The position numbers were made by a program, and so were the translations under genes. 64,000 nucleotides of DNA, from the NCBI GenBank assembly GCA_032716605.1, contig CM064572.1:41500982-41564981 (forward strand). The letters run 5' to 3'. Source of the stretch: Paralithodes platypus (lineage: Eukaryota > Arthropoda > Malacostraca > Decapoda > Lithodidae). Of this stretch, positions 23,201-32,944 are shown piece by piece. The notes beneath the pieces were generated by a model. That model did not search any database and was not told where the DNA came from. It was given only the letters and a program-made list of their open reading frames with translations. Numbering within the stretch: the stretch's first letter is position 1; every line of letters begins with the position of its first letter.

Positions 23201-24794
23201 ATTTTCCTCAACCCCCTCTCTTGAGTTATTGAATTGGTGAATCCTTGGCCATTGTCTTCATCTTCACAGACATCTCGCGGAGTGAGATTCTGGAACAAGG
23301 ACAAGCTGGTGCCATGGAATGAACTTGTAGATGTCGCAGAGCTAGGGTTGTGGTCGATGTTGTCTGCAGCACTGGTGATGAAATGCCCTTTGCGAAGTTG
23401 AGGAGGACAGACTGTGCCAATCTGATGGTAATAGTCACAGACGTTATTACCCAATGATGTGATCAAGTCCATTGTGCGGTTGTATGATGCCGACATACCA
23501 AGAGTATATAGACTCTCAATCAACTTTCTATCTCTGGTTAGTGCATGAGCCTTAAGACCTACATAGACGGGTAGTGGCGTTTCACGATCTTTGCTGTGAT
23601 ATACTTGTGGATTTCTCACAGAATCCTTGCGTCTCTTGATGCTGTTGTACACCAACAGCTGAGCAATGGATAGTATTGGTTGGCTGATAGTTGTGTTGGA
23701 TGTTTGATCTGTGATGTTTGAACCATTGATAAGCATGCTGACCAGTGACAAAAGGGACCGTGGAACAGACTCCACTTGGCTGTTATGGCCAAACGATCCA
23801 GAGAATGTTATTTTGTGTGCGAAGATGTCCTGTCGGATCATTTCAGCAATTTGGGTCATCATGACACTCTGCTCGTCTCGATCAGTCTGGTATCCTTCTC
23901 GGAGAATAGAGCCAACATCTTCTTCACAAGCCATGAACACATCTCGTCCTTCTTTGTAAGCTTTCATCCTTGGGAGATGCATGAGAATGCGGTCTTTCAG
24001 ATTCTTACTGTTTACTCGTGCAGTAACATCCACTCCAAGTTGATTTAGCCTGTCAGTGTAGAGCTTCACAAGATCTGCAAGTCTGAACACCTTCACATCC
24101 TCATCTTGCCTCTTCTCCTCAATGTAAATCAGCTGAGCCAAAGCAATTCCTTTACATGTCTGGTCATCTGAGGCATCCTGATCCTGTGATACCTTTGCAC
24201 ATGCTCTATTGTACAGGTTTGTAAGGCAGTTTGCATGATACTTTGCCTCCTGGGCAATAAGGTCTCCTGCACTTAATTTTGCAAGAAGATTTTCATCTTG
24301 TAGATCATGTGCGCATTTCCTCACACGAAATCTAGTTGAAATGTACAGACTTCGCGGAGGTTCTCCTTTGTTTGCTGCTGGGAACAAAAGAAACATTTGG
24401 GACAATTGCTGCCAACTGTTCCACTTGAGGCAGTATCACCACCACTGCTAGTGCTACGTGTGAAAATTCGTTTTGAAGCAGTCCCATCTTCCTCAGACTT
24501 GTGCTTTCGTTTTGCGCGTTCCAGTTTGGTATGTGAAAACTTCTGATAACAAGATTTGTGCCACTTTGCATTCTGTTCTTTCAATGTTAATTGAATACCA
24601 TTCCCATGGTCAAGTCGTGCAAGATTGATTTTGATTGGCATTGAGTCAAGGTTACTAAACTGTGTGATGTTGTCTACTATGGTTTCATAGCCTCTGTCAG
24701 TTGGTGATATGAGAGACTCTTTGGTGTCCAGTTGACAAAAAACACAGATAGTCCAATCAGTTGCTTGAACAGATGAAGATGAGGCACTGGCCAT
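20248..24794 (-). pseudogene. Academ-like transposase gene with XPG/FEN-like nuclease signature (one frameshift)
   Basis: Two frames, 24794-24321 (157 residues) and 24405-20248 (1385 residues), make one protein of about 1500 residues joined by a one-base frameshift near 24335. The N-terminus has CxxC pairs (CVFC; CFFC) and 'WHKSCYQKFSHTKLERAKR'. In the large frame, residues about 1024-1210 show spaced acidic motifs as in FEN-1/XPG/PIN nucleases: 'VVWDQYF' (1024), 'HEEADSR' (1117), 'TVDTDVVVLA' (1144) and 'YTGCDTVSHLVQVGKKTAW' (1203), the last like the GCDY-GIGxKTA block of FEN-1. The C-terminus (1353-1381) is a tesmin/TSO1-like CXC cluster. It is the only gene between the TIRs, so presumably the transposase. 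The frame is otherwise open. Cleavage activity is inferred, not shown. Confidence 0.8.
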
Positions 24795-25179
24795 TTCTGT
24801 GAATATTCAGTACGTCTTGACTATCACTGTGCGCAGATCAAATATATCAAACTTGCTGAAACTGGAAACAAAACATGATTAAGGCCGAGGGTTTATCCTT
24901 TTACCACCTTTATCAAATACATCTGTTGCACACATTCCTTTATGGGATACAACTAGGTTCAGTTTCCCTACACCTAGCCCGATCGTTCATCCAGTGCCAT
25001 TTAAGTCCCGTGCGATCTGTACACCTTCCGGGTAATTCTTAAGCCCCGTTACCTTTGGCTCGGCTCTCCCGCGGTGCACATCCTGTCAATTCAGGCGCGG
25101 CTATCTAACTACATCTACCAACTACAAACTACAGTTTAGTAGCTAGTGGATTTGGGGCTGTTAGATAGCATTTGGGACA

Positions 25180-25229
25180 CTGATCTAGATATACTAGTAC
25201 TTATTAAAGTACTAGTATATCTAGATCAG
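25180..25229. repeat. Perfect hairpin upstream of the Academ-like gene
   Basis: Two perfectly complementary 23-base arms (25180-25202 and 25207-25229) around the loop ATTA. The arms begin CTGATCTAGATATACTAG. It lies between the gene's start and the right TIR, about 360 bases from the element's end. Role unknown: subterminal transposase site or promoter element are both possible. Confidence 0.9.
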
Positions 25230-25387
25230 CTGGCACTGAACCCCATGCTGAGTTACATAGCAGTGATGTCACCAGTGTGCCCTGGTTGTGTGCTGACATT
25301 CACTCTATTATATAGATATATATGCTTTTATACATCTTTTGAACCATTTTAGGAGTGAATATAGGAAAATAAATATAAGTACAGAGT

Positions 25388-25591
25388 CATAACACTTCAT
25401 AGTAGTTCAGAAACTGCATCGTTGCTGCCGGTTGCTAAGGAAAATACTTTGCCTAGCAACCGTTGCTATGCAATACAGAAATCTCGGTGGCTCCTGCTCT
25501 GAAATTGTAAAGTAGGTCCTTGTGAACATTTCCGGGAAGTTTCATGCTTGTATTACCTTGTGAGCAATTCTTGCACCCATTTCCTTGACTA
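25388..25591. repeat. Right terminal inverted repeat of the Academ-like element
   Basis: Inverted partner of 19909-20123; it lacks the 12-base 'tactaaatagaa' block of the left end. Ends in ...TTGACTA, followed by the ATA duplication at 25592-25594. Confidence 0.85.
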
Positions 25592-25594
25592 ATA

Positions 25595-26655
25595 GGAAGA
25601 ATGAGATTGTTGAGTTTGAAGACGATGGTACCATTTAAAAGTTTTCTCCTTATTGTGGACAGCAGTAGAGCAAGCTTGAGTAAACCAAGAATTGTTTGCA
25701 TTAGTCTGAGAGAAAGAAAATGGAATGTATGCCTCCATGCCCGAGAGGATTACCTCGGTAATGCGTTCAGCATGTACAGCACTCTCCGAGGGTCCCTGGC
25801 CACAGAAGCAAGAATCATTCCATGGGAAGTCAAAGAAGTACTGCCGATAAGCCTCCCAGCCGGCAGCACCAAAGTGCCACAAGTGCTGCCAGCTGGGAGG
25901 ATCAGGTGGCCATACTGAATAGATAGGACAGGTGACAGTGATAAGTTTATGGTCGGATGAGCCCAAAGGAGAGAAAAGATTGACAGTATAAGCGGAAGGG
26001 TTAGAAGTTAGAAACAAGTTGAGAATGTTGGGCCGATATCCGAAGCGATCCGGTATACGGGTGGGCTGCTGAACCAACTGCTCTACAGTAGGTCATTTAG
26101 GATAGAAAAGATGTAGGCTTGTTCACCAGGTTGGTCGTTGGAATGAGAGGACAGCCATTGGCGGTGGTGAACGTTGAAATCTCCTAAGATAGAGATTTCT
26201 GAGAAAGGAGAGATGGATAGGATCTGTTCCACGTTAGAGTTTAGATAGTCAAATCATTTGGGGAAGTCATTAGAGTTAGGGGAAAGATAGGCAGTACAGA
26301 AATATTTAGTATTAGACTGACAGCATAGTTTGAGCCATAATTTGAGAATTCAGAGGAGTCAAAGCCGGGAACACAAGAGCAAGTGAGTTTGTTGTGTACG
26401 TATTCACAACATCCGCCTTGGGCATTGAAACTAGGATGGAGATAGTAGGAGAGTACAGAGAAAGGTTTGCTGTCAGTAGTCCCAGACAACCTAGTTTCGG
26501 TGAGAAAGAGAAGATCAAGGTTGGCAGAGGAGAGGTGGTGTTCAATAGTGTAGAAGTTAGAGGAAAGGCCACGAATGTTGCAAAAGTTGATAGTGAGAGT
26601 GTCAGGCCGTGGTCCAAGACATTTTGATGGTTCAATAGACATCTGCACAGAGTAC
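25595..26655 (-). pseudogene. LINE-1 copy (endonuclease half)
   Basis: APE-type endonuclease of the jockey-like LINE, minus strand: a start 'MSIEPSKCLGPRPDTL', then 'INFCNIRGLSSNF', 'LDLLFLTETRLS' (catalytic Glu), and in other frames 'ISILGDFNVHH' and 'SSDHKLITV' (catalytic Asp-His). A stop and a frameshift around 26080-26245 split it. It continues into the RT half at 19092-19905 across the Academ-like insertion. With its start present this is the least truncated LINE-1 copy of the window. Confidence 0.85.
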
Positions 26656-27726
26656 ACATACACAAGGTAGAAGCATACAAAGCAGCCAAACGTTACAATG
26701 ACACAGCACACTGGGAACACTACAAGAATACACAGAAAACACTACAAAGAGAAATGAAACAAGCAGAAACTAATTACACTGCCACTTTTCTCACAGACAA
26801 CAATCAAAACCACGAACAGTTTTACAGCTTCTTCAAAGCACACAAACAAGACTCGACTGGTATAACAACATTATTACATAACGATTATCTGGTCACACAC
26901 CCCCAAGATAAAGGACATGCACTTAATTCGCATTTCCAGTCAGTTTTTACACAAGAACAAACAGACCTGCCAGAACTGTCACCATCACCACACCTAACTA
27001 TACCCCCAATGACTATACACACCCGTAGAATCAAGAAACTCTTACCTGAGGTAGACGTTGACAAAGCGACTGGACAAGACAATATACCCTGCAGGATACT
27101 TTGGGCGAATACTGCCATTCTTGCCCCTGCCCTACAGGTTATATTTTCACAGACTCTTGGTACCGGAGAACTACCCCACGACTGGCTTTTGGCGAACGTG
27201 ATCCCGATTATTTAATCCGGACAGAATCTTCCCAGTTAACTATAGGCCTGTGTCTTTAACCTCAGTTCCTTGCAAAATTTTAGAAAACATCCTCCATAAA
27301 CATATAATAGACCATTATAGCAACCAAAATATACTGACTGACTCACAGCTCTGCTTTCGGCCCTATCGCTCGTGCGATATGCTATTACGTGTAATGACTC
27401 ATGACATATCCCAGTCCCTAAAAAACCCTAAAATTAAACAAGTTGATGCCATAGTTCTTGATTTCGCCAAAGCCTTTGACATAGTCCTTCACTGTAGACT
27501 GTTAGCTAATCTGGATTACTATGGAATATAAGGACCACTTATTCACTGGATTATGACTGTCCTAACCAATCGAAAACAGCGCATTTTTCTCGATGGCTCC
27601 CACTCATCTTCTGTTCCTGTAACTTTGGGGGTATCCCAAGGCAACATCCTTGGTCCCCTTTTCTTTCTCTCATACATCAATGATCTTCCATCATCTTTAA
27701 TTTCTACTACTAGACTTTTTGCAGAC

Positions 27727-27984
27727 TATCTCAGATCAGATCAGATGAAGGTATTGAGGGATAAGCCTTTACAACGTCACCTCGTATCTACATTCTACTT
27801 TTCCTATTTTTCTGAAGAGTGTAGAGAAGGGAGAAGGGGTGTTGGAGAGATAGAGGAAGCTGTTGGAGTGGCTTTGTTATGTGTGTTTAGTCTGTATACG
27901 TCATCAGGATGTCCCCTGACTGGATGCGAGCATGTGAAACATTCTAGGACGTACTACCACTCCCAATAAATGTCTGCCGTGGAA
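27727..27984. other. 258-bp insert in the LINE-2 FADD motif
   Basis: Splits the catalytic FADD between 'gcagac' (27721-27726) and 'gatagt' (27985). I find no terminal inverted repeats, no A-rich tail and no clear target duplication. It is open in the same frame as the upstream RT up to 27969, probably by chance. Family unknown. Confidence 0.6.
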
Positions 27985-28152
27985 GATAGTTTAATAAACC
28001 GACCAACAGTCGATAGGGACGATTGCTTTTGGCTTCAAGACGACTTGACTGCCCTTGATGACTGGGAAGCCAAGTGGCAGATGACCTTCAAACCAGACAA
28101 ATGCCACCACATATGTTTAACCCGCTCCAAGAGACCTGTACCCTTTGCCTAT

Positions 28153-28205
28153 AAACTCCATAATGGTAAACTTGATACATAAACTCCATAATGCTAAACT
28201 TGATA
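28153..28205. repeat. 26-bp tandem duplication in LINE-2
   Basis: 'aaactccataatggtaaact' (start of the unit) is repeated at once with a single g-to-c change, duplicating 'KLHNGKLDT' codons and adding a stop. Confidence 0.85.
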
Positions 28206-28904
28206 CTGTCCATTCACATAACTATTTGGGAGTCCATCTGTCAGCAGACACACACATGTGAGTAGTGTCAGGAAAAAAAAACAAAAAAACATGGAGTTCC
28301 TGTGCAAGAACCTAAGGAGATGGAACACAGACATGAACATTTTAGCTTTTAAAACACTAGTTCGACCACGCATTGAATACTGCGACACCGTCTGGGATGC
28401 ACACACTTACAACAACACAAATAAATTAGCAACCATACAAAATCAAGCGGCAAGATGGATCAGACATGATTACAGGCACACTACATCGGTCAGTTTGCTT
28501 AAACAAGGCATTAAATCAGACACACTTGCAACAAGAAGACAAATACACAGACAACAAATGCTATTACAAAATCACAAGCAATCTAGTGGACATAGACAAA
28601 GATATATAATATGTTTACACCCTACAAATATACGATCTACAAGAGGCAACCACGACCTACAATACCACACCTATCAGGCAAGCACTGACATATTTGGGTA
28701 CTCATTTTTCCCCGCAGCATCCAAGAGTGAGATCATCTTCCATCTCATATAGTTAACAGTCCCACTCTTGATAGTTTTAAAGCTAGGATAACCAAACATT
28801 GTTCTCCTAATCCTCATCCTCGTCCTTCCCATTAGTCCCATAACTCCCTGCACAACCCCCGCATATCATGCTGCCCATGTGCAGCTCTCTGAGGTTCCCC
28901 AAAT

Positions 28905-29055
28905 TAAAGCTAAAGCTAAAGTGTTGTTGTTGTTGTTGTTTGTTGATGTTGTTCCTTAAGCTGCCTGGCCGAACAGTCCCGAGTAAAGTGTATAGTGGCT
29001 TACAGCATAGACACGTGTCCTGGCTGTCGGTGGTTCGATTTCGGCTGGGAGTATA
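28905..29055. mobile_element. SINE-like remnant with (GTT)n and tRNA-like segment
   Basis: (GTT)n at about 28921-28950, then 'aagctgcctggccgaacag', a module that also occurs at one end of the 229-bp insert in Gypsy B gag (39735-39963). Just downstream, 28989-29055 looks tRNA-like on the plus strand: 'gtggcttacagcat' as box A and GGTTCGATTTC as box B. Orientation and limits are uncertain. Confidence 0.45.
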
Positions 29056-29109
29056 TACAGTATACACATATAATAGATATTTATTTTATTTTCATATTTT
29101 CTTATCCAG

Positions 29110-29227
29110 TACCGTTGAGAATGTATGACATCCTGGAAGTGTTGCCCAAGGTGGAAAAGTACGAGCCCCACATCTACCGCCTCCGCATCAAAACAGAGAA
29201 CTTCGACCACACTAATGGTATTGTCAG
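29110..29227 (+). CDS. Candidate single exon of an unrecognised host gene
   Basis: An open stretch encoding 'MYDILEVLPKVEKYEPHIYR' and continuing 'LRIKTENFDHTNGIV'. It has C/G-rich third positions unlike everything around it. It is preceded by a pyrimidine tract ending ...ttcttatccag (29109) as an acceptor and followed by cag/gtgggt (29227/29228) as a donor. That is what a 118-nt internal exon would look like. I do not recognise the protein. No neighbouring exon is visible, and the following DNA is minisatellite, as in an intron. It could also be a piece of an old transposon gene. Confidence 0.4.
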
Positions 29228-29259
29228 GTGGGTCACAGAAGTTCAAGTCCACATACGAT

Positions 29260-29482
29260 AATAGGTTCGACGACACTAACGATAACAGGTTCGATTCCAC
29301 TAATGATAATAGGTTCGATTCCAGCAATGATAAGAGGTTCGATGACACTAACGATAACAGGTTCGACGACACTAATGATCATAGGTTTGATTCCACCAAT
29401 TATAATAGGTTTGATTCCACTAACAATAACAGGTTCCATTCCACAAACGGTAACAGGTTAGAATCCACTAACAATAATAGGT
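29260..29482. repeat. Minisatellite, 24-bp unit 'aggttcgattccactaa'-type
   Basis: About nine imperfect units such as 'ataataggttcgattccac' with alternation between 'gacgacactaa' and 'gattccactaa'. Ancestral to or a variant of the array at 30122-30740. It is cut by the MITE at 29487; its continuation starts at 29970. Confidence 0.85.
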
Positions 29483-29486
29483 TTAA

Positions 29487-29965
29487 CCCTTCTTTGGCAG
29501 CGCCCAACTTATGCCGTGTGAAATAAATTTGGACTAAGTGGCGGTTCACAACTTATGTCGTGTGCCATTTTCAGCACGTAATGTTGCAGAGAGAGAGAGC
29601 TGAGTGGTGTGAGGAGCGTAGTAAGGCTATGACCGCCGCCCACCACCACGGTGGGCCAACTGAAGTCAAAACCACCCTTCCATCCCCCCTCACACTCGCT
29701 ACACAGGGAATTATGTAGGGAAAGTACCTAATTACATGGTTTTTGCACTTGTGTTGCGCGATCGTTGCAAGAAAACCAGTAGTCGTACAAGGATGGTTGG
29801 GGTGTCATTGGAAAGCTCTGTTTATGCCCTTTCAGGGATAGATACTTGTTTTACGCTCTGGGTCTTATTTAGGCATGAAAATGATCACGTAAACAACCCC
29901 ATTTAGGGTAAAAACACCCTGCTGGGCGGTACATATAAATTACCGCTTAGGCCACTCGTAAGGTG
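29487..29965. mobile_element. TTAA MITE family 1, copy 1
   Basis: 479 bp between TTAA at 29483-29486 and 29966-29969. Ends CCCTTCTTTGGCAGCGC and, inverted, CACCTTACGAGTGGCC. Same subfamily as 47993-48473. It lies inside the minisatellite. No coding capacity beyond short chance frames. Confidence 0.88.
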
Positions 29966-29969
29966 TTAA

Positions 29970-30121
29970 TGCCACTAACGATATCATCAGGTAGGTCAGA
30001 TAGGTTCAAGTCCACATACGATAATAGGTTTGATTACATTAACGATAACACAGAAGGTAAAACAGGCGATAAAATGTTTTGCCCCATTCTGGTATCAATT
30101 ATTTCCTGGCGTGCAGTAGCG
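29970..30121. other. Minisatellite remnant and short spacer
   Basis: Begins with 'cactaacgatatcatcagg' and a second copy of 'ttcaagtccacatacgataa' also found at 29244 behind the candidate exon. Then about 70 bases of unassigned sequence. Confidence 0.5.
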
Positions 30122-30740
30122 AGTTTGATTCCACTAACAATAATAGGTTCCACTCCACTATCAATAAAAGGTTCCACTCCACTAACAATAATAGGTTCCA
30201 CTCCACTATCAATAATAGGTTCCACTCCACTATCAATAATAGGTTCCACTCCACTAACAATAATAGGTTCCACACCACTAACAATAATAGGTTTCACTCC
30301 ACTAACAATAATAGGTTCCACTCCACTATCAAAAATAGGTTCCACTCCACTAACAATAATAGGTTCCACTCCACTAACAATAAGAGGTTCCACTCCACTA
30401 ACAATAATAGGTTCCACTCCACTAACAATAATAGGTTCCACTCCACTAACAATAATAGGTTCCACTCCACTAACAATAATAGGTTCCACTCCACTATCAA
30501 TAATAGGTTCCACACCACTAACAATAATAGGTTCCAATCCACTAACAATAATAGGTTCCACTCCACTAACAATAATAGGTTCCACTCCACTAACAATAAT
30601 AGGTTCCACTCCACTAACAATAATAGGTTCCACTCCACTAACAATAATAGGTTCCACTCCACTAACAATAATAGGTTCCACTCCACTAACAATAATAGGT
30701 TCCACTCCACTAACGATATCATCAGGTGAATATAATAGGT
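30122..30740. repeat. 24-bp minisatellite, about 25 units
   Basis: Head-to-tail units 'aataataggttccactccac' + 'taac' with few variants (ctatc, acacc, aagagg). As 24 is a multiple of three, frames stay open on both strands and give octapeptide repeats such as IIGSTPLT and PIIVSGVE. These are not genes: there is no start context, and all frames are equally periodic. There are no unique spacers, so it is not a CRISPR array. Confidence 0.95.
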
Positions 30741-30779
30741 TCGATTCCAGTGCAGTAAACCCTCTCTAACACAGAGTAA

Positions 30780-30960
30780 ATGGTCGGGGTGGTGGTGGTG
30801 GAGATGGTGGTGGTGGTGGTGGAGATGGTGGTGGTGTTGACACAAATAGGGTTGGGTTCATTTTCTGACCTGACCCACGGTCAGAAAAGTGACATGACCC
30901 GTGGTCAGAAAAGGGACCCTACCCTATTGGTGTCAACACCACCACCATCTCCACCACCAC
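30780..30960. repeat. Large hairpin with (GGT)n and (ACC)n arms
   Basis: (GGT)n at 30784-30838, then 'gttgacacaaatagggttgg' ... 'tctgacc', a short centre, and the inverse 'ggtcaga' ... 'ccctattggtgtcaac' leading into (ACC)n. The whole forms one long imperfect inverted repeat. The centre contains a direct repeat, 'tgaccc(a/g)(c/t)ggtcagaaaag'. Confidence 0.8.
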
Positions 30961-31136
30961 TACCACCATCACCACCACCACCATCTCCACCACCACCACC
31001 ACCCCGACCATCACCACCACCACCACCACGACCACCATCACCACCACCACCACCACCACCACCATCACCACCACCATCACCACCACCACCACCACTACCA
31101 CCACCACCATCACGACCATCACCACCACCTGTTATA
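30937..31136. repeat. (ACC)n microsatellite
   Basis: Long CAC/ACC trinucleotide tract with ATC and ACG interruptions. Its His-rich frame runs by chance into the RT of LINE-3. Confidence 0.95.
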
Positions 31137-32783
31137 TGAGCTCTCCAAACCACTGACATTACTTTTCAATAAATCCTTGCAGTCTGGAACTATGCCTGAT
31201 CAGTGGAAGCTAGCCAACGTAACACCGATATTCAAAAAAGGCAGCAAATCCCTACCCAGTAACTATCGTCCAATTAGCTTAACCTCAGTTGTATGTAAAA
31301 TGCTAGAAACGGTCATACGAGACAGACTCGTAAATCACTTAGAGGAAAATAACATACTTAAAGATACTCAACACGGCTTTCGTAAAAAACGTTCCTGTTT
31401 AACAAACCTCTTAGACTTCTTCCACGATATCCTCAACCTCTACGATGAGAGTAAAGCTGTAGATATTATATACCTTGATTTTCAAAAGGCCTTTGACAAA
31501 GTTCCCCACAAACGTTTACTGCTAAAACTAAAAGCGCATGGAATACAAGACGGTGTGTTGAAATGGATAGAAAATTGGCTCAGCGACAGAAAGCAAAGAG
31601 TAGTCATAAACGGTAAGGCATCAAAATGGACCAATGTAAGTAGCGGGGTACCCCAGGGATCGGTACTAGGACCAATTCTCTTTCTAATTTACATCAACGA
31701 CATAGATGAGGGTCTCACCTGTACAATCTCAAAATTTGCTGACGATACAAAATTTGCAAATAGCGTACTCTCAAAAGAACAAGTTGACGATATGCAACAC
31801 AATCTAGATAAATTGTCATGTTGGGCCCAAATTTGGCAAATGAGTTTCAATGCGGATAAATGTAAAGTACTACATATCGGATACCTAAATGAGAAAGCAA
31901 ACTATTCGATGAATGGCACTCAGCTTAAGAATGTAAACAGAGAAACCGATCTGGGAGTAACAATATCGAGTAACCTAAAACCGAGTCAACAATGTTCAGA
32001 AGTTGTTAAGAAGGCAAACAAAATAATTGGCTTTATAGGCAGGTCATTTGAGCATAAATCCAAAGAAGTTATCCTAACCCTTTACAATTCCTTAGTCCGC
32101 CCTCTTCTGGAATACTGCGTTCAATCCTGGTGCCCTTATTACCAAAAAGATATAAACAAGCTAGAACGAGTTCAACGTAGAGTTACCAAAATGATACCTC
32201 GCCTAAAGAACAAACCATACGAAGAGCGTCTTAGAGAATTAAATCTATTTCCTTTAACCCAGCGCAGATTAAGAGGTGACTTAATTCAAGTGTTCAAAAT
32301 CATCAAAGGCATCGACAATATGAACTGTAGTAAGTACTTCACTATCGACCAATCTAATTACACGCGGGGAAACGGTTGCAAAATTATTGGTAAATCTTTT
32401 AACTCACACGAATCTAAGAATTTCTTCTTCAATCGAGTTGTCAACTTGTGGAATGGGCTTCCCCGAAACGTTATAGACTGCATCACCGTTGATTCATTTA
32501 AACTCCGCCTAGACAAATATCTCGCATCAAACCCGCGACTGACTGCGTTTGTAAATGAATAACTTTATTTTATCCCCCCCTCAGTTACTAACCCATCTGT
32601 CCCCTACTAACTTCCTAATCCTGCCACGGATATTAGTTCCAGGGCAGTAATTCCCCTTCCAATGTTCCCTTACCCACTCTAAACCACTGTTTGGACACTT
32701 GATCCTCAGTGTTTTGGAGGACAAGCAACCTAGAAGGGTCACTAGATCTGTTGTTGCTTGATTTCCTTTGTACTCCTTTGTAC
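31137..32783 (+). mobile_element. LINE-3 (CR1-like), 5'-truncated with intact RT
   Basis: An uninterrupted frame to the stop at 32562, beginning inside RT: 'NYRPISLTSVVCKMLETVI', 'HGFRKKRSCLTNLL', 'LDFQKAFDKVPH', 'SSGVPQGSVLGPILFLIYIN', the catalytic FADD at 31735-31746, then 'LVRPLLEYCVQSWCPYY' and 'LFPLTQRRLRGDLI' of the C-terminal region. The endonuclease is missing. (ACC)n lies on both sides (30937-31136 and 32784-32853), so it inserted into such a tract. A 3' UTR of about 220 bases ends near 'cctttgtactcctttgta'. The clean frame means a recent insertion. Confidence 0.85.
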
Positions 32784-32853
32784 CACCACGACCATCACCA
32801 CCACCACCACCACGTCCACCTACTCGTGGCCACCACCACCACCACCACCAAAA
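32784..32853. repeat. (ACC)n microsatellite, right of LINE-3
   Basis: Continuation of the ACC tract on the other side of LINE-3, with ACG and CGTGGCC interruptions. Confidence 0.9.
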
Positions 32854-32944
32854 ATGTTGACTGTACTTACTCACACTGCTGAGATTCCCTCGTGGCCACC
32901 AAGCCGTATATGTAGAGTGCTTTTGCCAATAAAAAACTTACTCC

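Larger units (their letters stand above)
19909..25591 (-). mobile_element. Academ-like DNA transposon with long TIRs
   Basis: A complete TIR element of 5683 bp. The left end TAGTGAGGGCAATCGG pairs with the inverted right end TAGTCAAGGAAATGGG (12 of 16 bases). After a 12-base indel the repeats continue at high identity for about 200 bases. Both ends are flanked by ATA (19906-19908 and 25592-25594). Removing the element and one ATA restores the LINE-1 frame around 'QSHSS-YVSAQNH'. It carries a single large minus-strand gene with a XPG/FEN-like nuclease signature. Academ transposons are known for an XPG nuclease domain and 3-4-bp duplications, so that superfamily is the best fit; this is inference from motifs. 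Confidence 0.85.
26656..28790 (+). pseudogene. LINE-2 (CR1-like) RT copy
   Basis: RT blocks in order: 'DKATGQDNIPCRI', 'NYRPVSLTSVPCKILENIL', 'VLDFAKAFDIVLH', 'VSQGNILGPLFFLSYINDL', then FAD broken by a 258-bp insert (27727-27984) and continued as DSL, and behind it 'WEAKWQMTFKPDKCH' and 'LVRPRIEYCDTVWD'. Stops at about 27213 and 27529 and a small deletion before 'VNYRPV' make it a pseudogene. The endonuclease half is absent; a separate endonuclease fragment of what seems the same family is at 3553-3915. Confidence 0.8.

Noticed and set aside
30122..30740. Possible CRISPR-like array or repeat protein
   Set aside because: Tandem 24-bp units without spacers, no cas genes, eukaryotic setting, and equal openness on both strands: a minisatellite.
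30901..32562. Long frame that looks like a His-rich protein fused to an RT
   Set aside because: The His run is (ACC)n microsatellite read in a chance frame; the RT part is a 5'-truncated LINE inserted into that tract.
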